DNA of 64,000 bases from DDH964 sp963763205 (GTDB taxonomy: Bacteria > Desulfobacterota > Desulfuromonadia > Desulfuromonadales > DDH964). The stretch covers positions 1 to 64,000 of the forward strand of contig CAVXNQ010000014.1 of NCBI GenBank assembly GCA_963763205.1. Direction: 5' to 3'. The translations under genes and the position numbers were made by a program. Position 1 is the first letter of the stretch. Each line of letters starts with the position of its first letter. The notes beneath the pieces are model-generated. The model was given only the letters and a program-made list of their open reading frames with translations, was not told the DNA's origin and did no database searches. Positions 21,413 through 29,633 of this stretch are shown here, piece by piece.

Positions 21413-21714
21413 ATTGTTCATGAAGCCCGGCAATCTGGCGCGGATCTTTGAAATAAGGGTATTGGTTTCTTGAGACGGGGCGGAATGTTGCTCTGAGAGG
21501 GGAGAAACGGAAGCTGGCGGCTCCGGATGGGCCGATTGGCGGTCGTTTTTCGGTGGTCCTCTCGGGCTCATGGCGTGTTTTTTGGGGTGCGAGACGGTCG
21601 AATCCAACTGCTTCACGAGACTTTGGACGCACCTCTTCCGTCCCACGCCGGGAGTACCACCCGCCGGGCTCTTTCGGCCCTCATCGGCTCGCCGGTTCGG
21701 CTTTTCGGCTCGGC

Positions 21715-22818
21715 TTATCCCGGTGGTGCCGCCGTCAAACTGCGGCGCTGGTGGGGCAGGATCGAGTAGCGGTAAATGAGTTCGCACCCGCAGTGCCGGC
21801 AGACGATCTGCGGCGGCGGCTCCGGTTCCACCTCCGGGGCGGCGAGTTCGAAGCCGAATGCCAGCTCGATCTTGCCTCGCACCTCCTCCAGGGGCACCTT
21901 GGAGCCGGGGCTGAGAAAGCCGTAGTAGCGCACCTTCATGAAGCCCGTCGGCAGGACGTGCTGGAGAAAGCGCCGGATGAACTCCAGAGCATCGAGCTCC
22001 AGGGTGCGCAGGCGGTTGCTGCCGGTTTTCCGGTAATGGACGAAGACCTTGCCGTTTTCGACCTTGACGATGCGGCTGTTGGAGATCGCCACCCGAAAGA
22101 CGTAGGGGGTCAGATACTTGATCGAGGCTTCGGCACTGCCGACGGCCTGGGAGTTGACGTTCCAGTCGGTGCGCCAGACTTCGGGCGGGATCTCGGCCAG
22201 CAGCCCCGCCTTGGCCATGCGGTCGCGGAACTTGGCCCGTACGATACTGGAGAGCGCCTGCACCGGCAGGTAGAAGTTGACTGCCGAGGGGTGCCAGTTG
22301 CCGCCTTCGCTCGCCAGCATCCCACCCGGGACCACGTAGTGGATGTGCGGATGGTACTGCAGCTGCCGGCCCCAGGTGTGCAGCACGCCGAAGAAGCCCG
22401 GGGTGTCACCTGCGGTAAAGCGCGGGTCGACGGCCAGGTGCTTGATCGCCTCCGAAGAAGCGGCGAACAGGGCGCTGTAGCCGCTGCGCTGGTGGCTGCG
22501 CAGGAAGGGGCGCAGCTCCTGCGGTACGGTGAAGGTCAGCATGAAGTGGTGGCCCGGCAGTTGCCGCTGCAGCTGTTTGTCCAGCCACTGGCGGCTCTTG
22601 TGGTTCTGGCATCCCGGGCAGTGGCGGTTGCCGCAGCCGCGATGCACCAGGTGCAGCCGGTTGCAGTCCTCGCAGTGGTAGACCACCGAGCCGTTCACCT
22701 CGGTGCGGCAGGCGAGGATCGCCGCGATGGTCTTTTGGTGCTCGGCGGGGATCGCCTCACCGAAGCGGCGCCGGTACTCGGGGGCATACGCGCGGAAGAT
22801 TTCATTGATGGCGCTCAT
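21715..22818 (-). CDS. IS91-family transposase
   Basis: A 367-aa rolling-circle (HUH, Y2) transposase. An N-terminal zinc-binding part has CEDC, then GCGNRHCPGCQN; MLTFTVPQELRPF and the metal-binding YHPHIHYVVPGG follow. A C-terminal tail has CRHCGCEL. The ATG at 22818 overlaps the TGA of the upstream recombinase (ATGA), suggesting translational coupling. In-frame extension further upstream is shadow reading inside the recombinase gene and is not part of the protein. Confidence 0.88.
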   Translation of the reverse strand: MSAINEIFRAYAPEYRRRFGEAIPAEHQKTIAAILACRTEVNGSVVYHCEDCNRLHLVHRGCGNRHCPGCQNHKSRQWLDKQLQRQLPGHHFMLTFTVPQELRPFLRSHQRSGYSALFAASSEAIKHLAVDPRFTAGDTPGFFGVLHTWGRQLQYHPHIHYVVPGGMLASEGGNWHPSAVNFYLPVQALSSIVRAKFRDRMAKAGLLAEIPPEVWRTDWNVNSQAVGSAEASIKYLTPYVFRVAISNSRIVKVENGKVFVHYRKTGSNRLRTLELDALEFIRRFLQHVLPTGFMKVRYYGFLSPGSKVPLEEVRGKIELAFGFELAAPEVEPEPPPQIVCRHCGCELIYRYSILPHQRRSLTAAPPG

Positions 22819-23687
22819 CCCAGATCCTCCATCAAGGCGTTGATCAGGTGAGAGGCATCCTCCTGTCCCTTCTGGGTCAGGTGCAGGTAGATCATCGTCG
22901 TCTCGATGGAGGCATGGCCCAGATAGCGCTGGATAACCCGAAGGTTCACCCCCTCCTCCAACAGGTGGGTGGCGTAGGAGTGGCGCAGGGTGTGAATCCT
23001 CACGCTCTTCTTGTGGATGCCCGCCTCGCGCACGGCATTTTTCATGGCCCCCTGCACACTGCTGATCGCCATGGGATACGGGGATTTGGCTGCGTTCTTG
23101 CCGTTGCGGCCCAGGGCCGGGAAGAGCAGGCGCGGATGCCGGTGGGTCTTCCAGTACGCGCGCAGCAGCGGCAGCGCCTTGACCGGCAGCGGCACATAGC
23201 GGTCCCTGGCCCCCTTGCCCCGGTGGACGTGGAGCATCATCCGGTCGCTGTCGATATCGGAGGTTTCCAGATGCAGCGCCTCCTGCAGGCGCAGGCCGCA
23301 GGCATAGACGGTGGAGAGATAGGCGCGGTTGTGGAAGGTGTAGACGCAAGCGAGCACCCGGCGCACCTCCTCGCGGCTGAGGACCGTCGGCAGGCGGAAC
23401 TCCTTCTGGGCGCCCAGATAGTCAAAAGTCCGCCAGTTGCGCTCAAGGACATGGGTGAAGAAAAAGCGAATCCCCGCATGGGCGATGCGCATGGTGTTCG
23501 GCGACCACTCGTCGATGTTGCGACGGTGCAGGAAATAGTCCTGAAGCTCCGTCTCCGAGATCAGCTCCGGAGACTTGTCGAAGAACTCCAGCAGCTTGCG
23601 CACGGATCGCGTGTAAGCCTGCTGGGTGCGTTCCCCCTTGCCGGCCAGTTGCAGGGCACGCATCGATTTTTCGTACCAGTCGGTCAT
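22815..23687 (-). CDS. tyrosine recombinase associated with the IS91-like transposase
   Basis: A 290-aa phage-integrase-family protein with an N-terminal SAM-like domain and a catalytic domain: YACGLRLQEALHLETSDID (box-I Arg), GKGARDRYVPLP, HTLRHSYATHLLEEGVN, LGHASIETTMIYLHL (Tyr). It lacks the integron-integrase patch, so it is not a second IntI. ATG 23687 was chosen over the upstream in-frame ATG (23705) because AAGGAG lies seven bases before it. Its coupling with the transposase recalls IS91 elements that carry an accessory recombinase. Confidence 0.88.
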   Translation of the reverse strand: MTDWYEKSMRALQLAGKGERTQQAYTRSVRKLLEFFDKSPELISETELQDYFLHRRNIDEWSPNTMRIAHAGIRFFFTHVLERNWRTFDYLGAQKEFRLPTVLSREEVRRVLACVYTFHNRAYLSTVYACGLRLQEALHLETSDIDSDRMMLHVHRGKGARDRYVPLPVKALPLLRAYWKTHRHPRLLFPALGRNGKNAAKSPYPMAISSVQGAMKNAVREAGIHKKSVRIHTLRHSYATHLLEEGVNLRVIQRYLGHASIETTMIYLHLTQKGQEDASHLINALMEDLG

Positions 23688-23855
23688 CGTGGATCTCCTT
23701 TCCACAGTTGAGGTTTCGCCGCGGGATACGGCTTGTGGTTAGGAAAAGCAGATGATCGGCTGGTACGGAAAGCTTTTTTCGGCAAGAAGAGGGATTTGGA
23801 AGGATGCTTAGGAAGGCAAGGTATTGAATTTAGGAACTTCTGCCGCGAAGCGGCT

Positions 23856-23973
23856 TACTTGAACCACCTGATCAAGCGGATGGAATGGGGCTGAGTGCTT
23901 CCCGACAAACAAAATCAAATTGCGGTAATAGGCCGAACCCTCGCGTCGCCACCGCTTATCTTGAACCGTTATG
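23856..23973 (+). other. attC site right of the IS91-like element
   Basis: R'' in TTGAACCACC, L'' ATCAAGCGGATGG (about 23869-23882), L' CGCCACCGCTTATC (23946-23959), R' GTTATGT (23967-23973). L''/L' pairing is clear. It belongs to the cassette that was interrupted or partly deleted to the left. Confidence 0.7.
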
Positions 23974-23992
23974 TGAATAAGAGGATTACCAA

Positions 23993-24454
23993 ATGCCATT
24001 ACAATTCGATGACGTTCTCTTGATTTCAGCAGGTGGAATTGTCGGTTATTTTGGCAGGCAACTTCTTGAACATAAATTGGCTATCATAAGAAATATTGAA
24101 ACTGTAAGAGTCTCTGAGCGCAACAAGGCGGCTGCAACTCTCAGGTCAGCATTCGCACCTTCACTAGCAACCATTTACCTTTCCAAGAACCATGGCTCTA
24201 CTCATGAGGCCCCAAATGTTGATGAGTTTCTCAGAAACACTTTGCCAGATTTAGCTGCTTCAATTGAGGTGTTTCGGCCATTTCTCCTGAAAAAAGATAA
24301 AAGCGCATATCAAAAGGCATGGGAAGCTTACCGCTACGAAGTCCATAATTATGGCTTTGACGCAACCACACTGAGGACTGACATAGAAGACCCATACAAA
24401 ATATTTGAAGACAAGATTCACGCAGTTCTTAAGTATGCGGAGCCATTGGAGTAA
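23993..24454 (+). CDS. hypothetical integron-cassette protein with N-terminal membrane segment
   Basis: A 153-aa protein in an AT-rich single-gene cassette (23968-24559). Residues 6-25 (DDVLLISAGGIVGYFGRQLL) form a likely membrane anchor, followed by a helical cytoplasmic part rich in charged residues (RVSERNKAAATLRSAF). I recall similar short membrane-anchored proteins in integron cassettes, but no function is assigned. Flanking attC sites on both sides confirm cassette status. Confidence 0.7.
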   Translation: MPLQFDDVLLISAGGIVGYFGRQLLEHKLAIIRNIETVRVSERNKAAATLRSAFAPSLATIYLSKNHGSTHEAPNVDEFLRNTLPDLAASIEVFRPFLLKKDKSAYQKAWEAYRYEVHNYGFDATTLRTDIEDPYKIFEDKIHAVLKYAEPLE

Positions 24455-24458
24455 CATC

Positions 24459-24565
24459 ACATAACCACGCCCAAGAGATCGGACGGGTTATGCCGGGCAC
24501 GTTCACGTTGATATTCTACAAGATCGTACTTGAGTAGCCCGCCGCTCAGGTCAAAGTCGTTATGC
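24459..24565 (+). other. attC site after the 153-aa cassette
   Basis: R'' ACATAACC (24459-24466), L'' GATCGGACGGGTTATG, L' CCCGCCGCTCAGGTC (24538-24552), R' GTTATGC (24559-24565). About 105 bp. Confidence 0.75.
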
Positions 24566-24577
24566 AAAGGAATAAAA

Positions 24578-25483
24578 ATGGAACCATGCCCAGTTTGCAC
24601 AGAGGCTATGCAATATGTATCTCGCGGCAGTAGAGATGTTTTTTCGGTAGAATGTCCAATTTGCGGCAAGTATTCTATCACTCGCACCGCCTTGGCAAAT
24701 TTGAAAAACTCCGATCTGACGCAGCGCCAAAGAGCCAATATCTGTGGTTGGCTTCGAGAGAATCAGCCTTACGAAATTTCGAGCACTAATTTAAATAACC
24801 TTGAAAAAATTATGACCCCATCTTTTCATGCCCGTGCTGACAAATTATTAATTCATTTGTATGAGGAAACTTTATACGTTGGTAAAAAAATAGTTAAAAA
24901 TAGATCATGGCTCGGTTATGGGTGGTGTATAAATCAGCACGAGCTTGATGAAATTTTGTCGTTTTTGGTCTCCTCTGGGAGAATCAGCCAGCAAAACGCC
25001 ACTGAAACAGTTTTTATTAAAATTGAGCCGAACGGTTGGTCTCACCTTGAGGAATTACAAAAAGCAAATTCCGAAAGCAATCAAGGCTTTGTTGCTATTT
25101 GGTTTTCTGATGAAATGAGGAAAATTTATGATGAAGTGATCTCTATTGGTATTCTTGAGGCTGGTTTCACACCTCACCGTGTTGACCAGAGAGAGCATAA
25201 CGACAAAATCGACGACGAAATTATTGCACAAATTAGAAAAAGCCGCTTTGTTCTGGCAGACTTTACAGGACATCGGGGCGGTGTATATTTCGAGGCCGGT
25301 TTCGCAAAAGGATTAAATTTAGAAGTTATTTGGACCTGTCGGGAGGACGATTTAGATAATCTTCATTTTGATATTCGACAATATAATTGCATTACCTGGA
25401 ATCAAGACAATCTTGATCATTTCAAGAGTAGAATAACAAATAGAATAGAAGCTGTCTTAGGGCGAGGTAAATCGAAGGAATAA
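24578..25483 (+). CDS. zinc-ribbon protein with C-terminal TIR-like / deoxyribosyltransferase-like domain
   Basis: A 301-aa cassette protein starting at ATG 24578 after AAAGGA. The N-terminal zinc ribbon has CPVC (residues 4-7) and CPIC (27-30). A helical or winged middle runs to about 165. The C-terminal domain at about 168-290 (GFVAIWFSDEMRKIYDEVI, DKIDDEIIAQIRKSRFVLADFTG, GGVYFEAGFAKGLNLEVIWTC) has the strand-helix pattern of the nucleoside 2-deoxyribosyltransferase/TIR-like fold, including the Glu of the YFEAGFA motif that could be catalytic. Such domains serve as NAD-consuming effectors in several phage-defence systems. That function is inference; nucleotide salvage is the alternative. 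Confidence 0.7.
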   Translation: MEPCPVCTEAMQYVSRGSRDVFSVECPICGKYSITRTALANLKNSDLTQRQRANICGWLRENQPYEISSTNLNNLEKIMTPSFHARADKLLIHLYEETLYVGKKIVKNRSWLGYGWCINQHELDEILSFLVSSGRISQQNATETVFIKIEPNGWSHLEELQKANSESNQGFVAIWFSDEMRKIYDEVISIGILEAGFTPHRVDQREHNDKIDDEIIAQIRKSRFVLADFTGHRGGVYFEAGFAKGLNLEVIWTCREDDLDNLHFDIRQYNCITWNQDNLDHFKSRITNRIEAVLGRGKSKE

Positions 25484-25490
25484 GATCATT

Positions 25491-25497
25491 GCATAAC
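25491..25497 (+). other. truncated attC (R'' only)
   Basis: GCATAAC right after the TIR-like gene is a normal R'' core, but no L' or R' follows; a 76-bp tandem repeat begins within it at 25497. This marks the ragged end of the array. The same AAC-N-CTTATCAGGCC junction is found after the last cassette at 60 kb. Confidence 0.5.
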
Positions 25498-25648
25498 ACT
25501 TATCAGGCCCCCGGCCGTCAAGAGGTAAAATCCTCCGCGCACGAAAAAGATTGATCCCTTTTCGTTCTTTGACACTTATCAGGCCCCCGGCCGTCAAGAG
25601 GTAAAATCCTCCGCGCACGAAAAAGATTGATCCCTTTTCGTTCTTTGA
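25497..25648 (+). repeat. 76-bp perfect tandem duplication
   Basis: Units 25497-25572 and 25573-25648 read the same, each starting CACTTATCAGGCC and ending TTCTTTGA. There are no spacers and only two copies, so it is not a CRISPR array. It borders the truncated attC. Confidence 0.85.
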
Positions 25649-26016
25649 CAAGCGACTGATCACCTAGAACCCACCGGTTTCCGGCTTGGGATTCATTTCT
25701 GGCTGCAGACGAACTCTGCTCCAAACACTTATCGAGGCTCTTTTCGCGGGGGCTCGTTCGAGTCCTCCCCGCCGCCTGGAATCACGCGCGTGCCCTTATG
25801 CCGTCCCAGTCAAGACATCGAGGTTCATCCGTACTGCCGATGATGACCGCAGTTAGGTGCGGGCTCGGGGAAGGGGCAGAATCCGGCGCGGGCCCCTTGG
25901 ACCATCGCGCAAGCTGAATGTGGGAGCGAGGCGGACCTCCAATCAAAACAAGCGGTTGGCAGTGGTCGGCGGATCATGCGGCCATCTTCGGGTTTCTCCC
26001 CCAGGAGCAGGACCAT
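25649..26016. other. gene-free spacer between integron array and RAYT element
   Basis: No ORF of merit. At 25745-25779 there is a T-loop-like stretch (GTTCGAGTCC) followed by CCCGCCGCCT, similar to a tRNA or tmRNA 3' end but with the 5' side of the T-stem mispaired. It may be a decayed attachment-site remnant. Confidence 0.3.
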
Positions 26017-27026
26017 GGGGTCAGGCCTCGAAGTTGCCAAGATTGATCGTTGAGCTATACTCTGTCCCATGGCCAGAAAACCTCGCATCCATCTCCCCGG
26101 CGGCTTCTATCACGCCATGCTCCGCGGCAACGACGGTCAGGAAATCTTCCCGTCCGATGCCGACCGCTTCCGCCTCTACCTGTTGCTGCAGGAGGGAACC
26201 TGCCGGTTTGGCTACCGGGTGCATGCCTTTTGCCTCATGTCCAACCACCTCCATCTCCTGCTCCAGGCCGGCGACATTCCCCTGTCGCGCGGCATGCAGA
26301 ACCTGGCGTTTCGCTATACCCGCTGGATCAACTGGCGCGAAAAACGCACCGGCCATCTCTTCCAGGGGCGATTCAAGGCGCTCCTGATCGAGGGCGACAG
26401 CTACTTGCTGGAGTTGGTCCGGTACATCCATCTCAACCCAGTGCGTGCCGGAATGACCCAAAATCCGGAAGACCACCCCTGGACCAGCCATCACGCCTAC
26501 CTTGGGAAACAAAGACTCCCCTGGCTGACGACCGACGCGGTTTTGGGGCATTTCGGCGTGACCGCGGGAAAAGCCAGGGCGGCGTATGCCCGGTTCGTCC
26601 TGGACGGGGTGGGCGAAGAGCATCGCCACGATTTCCACCGCGGCGGCGACGACCCGCGCATTCTCGGCAGCGACAGCTTTGCCGCAACGGCCCTGGCGGC
26701 CGAAGAGGGGAGCGGGCCGCGTACCACGTTGGACCAGGTCAAAGAGACGATAGCGCAGATCTACGGCGTCGATGCGGAGCAGTTGCAAAGCCCCTCGCAG
26801 CAGCGAAATCTCGCCGAAGCCCGGGCCATGCTGGCCTGGGTGGCACGGGAGAGCGGCGCCGGCAACCTGGAACAGGTGGCCAGGTTCGTCAGGCGCGCTT
26901 CCGGCTCGATGAGTTCGGCGGTTCGGCGGCTGAACGAACGAGCCGAGACGGATGCGGCGGTCGAGCGGCGATGCGAAGAGGTAAGATCGGCCCTGCGGAA
27001 ACTTGGCGACTTGGAGGACTGACCCC
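26017..27026 (+). mobile_element. RAYT-type element, intact
   Basis: A 1,010-bp element with 25-bp imperfect inverted ends (26017-26041 and 27002-27026; 22 of 25 positions match) starting GGGGTCAG and ending CTGACCCC. It holds one intact transposase gene. The decayed relative at 808-1803 has similar ends. Confidence 0.65.
26069..27022 (+). CDS. REP-associated tyrosine transposase (RAYT, Y1_Tnp family)
   Basis: A 317-aa HUH nuclease related to IS200/IS605 TnpA. Motifs: MARKPRIHLPGGFYHAMLRG, HAFCLMSNHLHLLLQ (metal-binding His pair) and YLLELVRYIHLNPVRAGM with the catalytic Tyr region, then WTSHHAYLG and a long C-terminal helical half typical of the larger group. The last codons lie inside the right inverted repeat. 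Relatives act on nearby REP-like palindromes. The gene is undamaged and could still be active. Confidence 0.9.
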   Translation: MARKPRIHLPGGFYHAMLRGNDGQEIFPSDADRFRLYLLLQEGTCRFGYRVHAFCLMSNHLHLLLQAGDIPLSRGMQNLAFRYTRWINWREKRTGHLFQGRFKALLIEGDSYLLELVRYIHLNPVRAGMTQNPEDHPWTSHHAYLGKQRLPWLTTDAVLGHFGVTAGKARAAYARFVLDGVGEEHRHDFHRGGDDPRILGSDSFAATALAAEEGSGPRTTLDQVKETIAQIYGVDAEQLQSPSQQRNLAEARAMLAWVARESGAGNLEQVARFVRRASGSMSSAVRRLNERAETDAAVERRCEEVRSALRKLGDLED

Positions 27027-27111
27027 GGCATCTGCGGCTTACGCGGAAGACCCTTCCCGCCATTCCTGAACCACCTTCGCGCCGGAGCGATGGGCCACGT
27101 CAGGTTGCCGC

Positions 27112-27324
27112 CTACTCCTCGGGCCGATAGTTGAAGACCGGCAGGTGGAATTCCTGGCATTCCCGGCGAGACCACGTCTCCGTTTTGCCGAAGATGTCGA
27201 TCTCGGCGGCGTCGCCCGTGCAGGCGATCAGTTTGCCGGTCTGATGGTTTTCGGTGTTTTCCAGGTATTTGTTTTCTCCGGCCGCAACGGCTTGACAGAG
27301 CTTCTGGAATTTAGGGCGCTTCAT
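27112..27324 (-). CDS. small hypothetical protein
   Basis: A 70-aa ORF with GGGAGGT seven bases before ATG (27324). The sequence MKRPKFQKLCQAVAAGENKY ... KLIACTGDAAEIDIFGKTETW has one internal Cys and mixed charge, without signal or membrane segments. It reads like a genuine small cytoplasmic protein but I recognise no family. It is divergent from lutA, whose start is 219 bases away. Confidence 0.5.
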   Translation of the reverse strand: MKRPKFQKLCQAVAAGENKYLENTENHQTGKLIACTGDAAEIDIFGKTETWSRRECQEFHLPVFNYRPEE

Positions 27325-27542
27325 AACGACCTCCCGGTCCGCACACTCCCGGCGGACCTCGCTGAAAATCGTTTTTCTGACTTATTATACTCCTTCCTCC
27401 TTGCGGGCGGCTCCTTCCATGCGACCACCGCAGGCCCGTTGTTCTCGAACCGATTGCTGCTATATTTGACGAGTCTTTGGCCCGCCTCGGCGCGGTCCGG
27501 CCCCGGGGTTCCAGGTCCCCGCTGGGGGGAGGAGAAGCTGTC

Positions 27543-28269
27543 ATGCGCGTACAACTATTCGGGACCTGCCTGGTCGACGCCCTCTTTCCGGAGGTGGGGG
27601 AGGCGACGGTCAAGCTGCTGCGTCACTTCGGCGCGGAGGTGGACTACCCGGCCGGGCAGACCTGCTGCGGCCAGCCGGCCTTCAACGCCGGCTACCGCGC
27701 CGAGGCGGCCGCCGCCGCGCGGCATTTTCTCGACATTTTTGCGGCGACGGAAGGGCCGATCGTCACCCCCTCCGGGTCCTGCGCGGCGATGGTCAAGCAT
27801 CACTACCCGGCCCTGCTGCAGGACGAACCCGGGATGAGCGGGAAGGCGGCGGCGGTGGCCGGGCGGATCTACGAGCTCTCCCAGTTTCTGGTCGGGGTGC
27901 TGCGCGCCCACGAGCGGGGCTTTGCCGGCCGCGGCCGGATTACCTACCACTCTTCCTGCCACCTGACCCGCAGCCTCGGCGTGCGCGAGGAGCCCCTCGC
28001 CCTGCTCGCCGCGCTGCGCGGCGCCGAGGTCGTACCGCTGCCGGACGCCACCCGCTGCTGCGGTTTCGGCGGCATGTTCATGGCCAAGCTCCCGGAGATC
28101 TCCTGTGCCCTGGCCGACGAGAAGGCCGGAGGCGATCCTCGCCAGCGGCGCCGACACGGTGACCGGCTGCGACAGCGGCTGTCTGATGAACATCGCCGAC
28201 GGCCTGAAGAAACGGGGAAGTCAGGTGCGCGTGGCGCACCTGGCCCAGCTGCTGGCGGAGGGGTTATGA
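27543..28269 (+). CDS. lutA: L-lactate oxidation iron-sulfur protein LutA/LldE, one frameshift
   Basis: A subunit of the LutABC L-lactate dehydrogenase complex, which oxidises lactate to pyruvate. Two CCG motifs of the heterodisulfide-reductase-like cysteine-rich domain are visible (TCCGQPAFNAG and RCCGFGGMF), plus SGSCAAMVKHHY and SSCHLTR. GGAGGAG precedes ATG. A +1 (extra G) near 28125 breaks the end, which corrected reads EAILASGADTVTGCDSGCLM and stops at 28269, overlapping the lutB start (ATGA). Corrected length is about 241 aa. Confidence 0.9.
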
Positions 28270-29633
28270 GCGCGGAGCAGACCAGTCTGCAGTTTCGCGC
28301 CAACGCCGCGCGGGCAATTAACGATCCCCAGCTGCGCGCGGCGCTGCGCAACGCCACCGACACCTTCGGCCAGCGGCGGGAGAGCGCCTTCGCGGCCCTC
28401 CCCGACCTGGAGGCACTGCGCGAACGGGCCTCGGCGATCCGCCTGGAAGTCCTCAACCACCTCCCCGCATACCTGGAGCAGTTCACCGCAAACGCCAGCG
28501 CCGCCGGCGCCATTGTACACCGCGCAGCCGATGCCGCCGCGGCGCGGGAACTGGTCGCCGGGCTGCTCAAGGCGCGCGGGGTGACGATGGTGGCCAAGAG
28601 CAAGTCGATGGTCTCCGAGGAAATCCACCTGAATCCGTACCTGGAGGCGGCGGGGATCGAGGTGGTGGAGACCGATCTCGGCGAGTACATCATCCAGCTG
28701 GAGCACGAGACCCCCTCGCACATCATCGTCCCGGCGATTCACAAGAGCCGCCAGCAGGTCGGCCGGCTCTTCGCCGAGCGTCTCGGCATTCCCTACAGTG
28801 ACGACCCCCAGGTGTTGACCCGGACCGCCCGCGCCGTGCTGCGGGACAAGTTTCTCGCCGCCGGCGCCGGCCTCTCCGGCGCCAACTTCGGCATCGCCGC
28901 CTCGGGGAGCCTCGCCCTTTTCACCAATGAGGGGAACGGGCGGATGGTGACGACCCTGCCGCCATTGCACATCGCCGTCCTCTCCATCGAGAAGCTCCTC
29001 CCCTCGCTGCGCGAGCTGCCGACCTTCATCCGCCTGCTGCCGCGCTCGGCGACCGGCCAGGCGATCACCAGCTACCTGTCGCTGATCACCGGCACCCGCC
29101 GGCCGGGAGAGGCGACCGGCGCCGAAGAGCTGCACATCGTCCTGCTCGACAACGGCCGCAGCGAGATCCTCAAAGGCGCCTGCCGGGAGATGCTCAAGTG
29201 CATCCGCTGCGGCGCCTGCATGAACGTCTGCCCGGTCTACCGCACCGTCGGCGGACATGCCTACGGCTGGACCTATCCGGGGCCGATGGGGCTGATCCTG
29301 ACCAACCTGCTGGCCGGCATGGAGACGTCCTACCCGCTGGTCGACGCCAGCACCCTGTGCGGCGCCTGCGTCGAGGTCTGCCCGGTGAAGATCCCGCTGG
29401 TGGAGCTGATCCTCGAGCTGCGCCGGCGCCGGGTCCGGGACGGCTTCTCCGGTTCCGCCACCGACCTGGGGATGCGGCTGTTCGCCAGGGCGGCTTCGGC
29501 CCCTAAGCTGTTCAACTGGGGCGAGCGCCTGGCGCGGATCTGCTGGCCGGCGGTCCGCAGGATCGGCGGGAAGAACGTGGCGGGGCGCCTGCCCCGGCCG
29601 GCGGCCAAACCGTTTCACGCGAGGATGAAATGA
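28266..29633 (+). CDS. lutB: LutB iron-sulfur protein of L-lactate oxidation
   Basis: A 455-aa protein. An N-terminal LUD domain (KSKSMVSEEIHLNPYLEAAG, GANFGIAASGSLALFTNEGN) is followed by two 4Fe-4S ligand sets (CIRCGACMNVCPVY and CGACVEVCPVKIP) and a C-terminal extension. It carries electrons between LutA/LutC and the respiratory chain. The start overlaps the lutA stop, and its own TGA overlaps the lutC ATG, so the three genes are translationally coupled. Confidence 0.92.
   Translation: MSAEQTSLQFRANAARAINDPQLRAALRNATDTFGQRRESAFAALPDLEALRERASAIRLEVLNHLPAYLEQFTANASAAGAIVHRAADAAAARELVAGLLKARGVTMVAKSKSMVSEEIHLNPYLEAAGIEVVETDLGEYIIQLEHETPSHIIVPAIHKSRQQVGRLFAERLGIPYSDDPQVLTRTARAVLRDKFLAAGAGLSGANFGIAASGSLALFTNEGNGRMVTTLPPLHIAVLSIEKLLPSLRELPTFIRLLPRSATGQAITSYLSLITGTRRPGEATGAEELHIVLLDNGRSEILKGACREMLKCIRCGACMNVCPVYRTVGGHAYGWTYPGPMGLILTNLLAGMETSYPLVDASTLCGACVEVCPVKIPLVELILELRRRRVRDGFSGSATDLGMRLFARAASAPKLFNWGERLARICWPAVRRIGGKNVAGRLPRPAAKPFHARMK

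Larger units (their letters stand above)
21380..23855 (-). mobile_element. IS91-like element with accessory tyrosine recombinase
   Basis: Holds a tyrosine recombinase (22815-23687) and a HUH transposase (21715-22818), overlapping by ATGA. It is GC-rich amid AT-rich cassettes and interrupts the cassette array: on the left an attC is incomplete, on the right a full attC resumes at about 23856. Boundaries are approximate; GAAC/CTTG, the IS91-family target, occurs at the right edge (ACTTGAACC, 23856-23864), but I could not confirm ori and ter ends. Confidence 0.6.

Noticed and set aside
22815..23687. Second integron integrase
   Set aside because: It lacks the IntI-specific patch and is coupled to an IS91 transposase.
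25497..25648. CRISPR-like direct repeats
   Set aside because: Two adjacent 76-bp units without spacers and no cas genes.
27477..29633. 718-aa LutA-LutB fusion protein
   Set aside because: The fusion is created by the +1 shift in lutA; the true lutA stop overlaps the lutB start.
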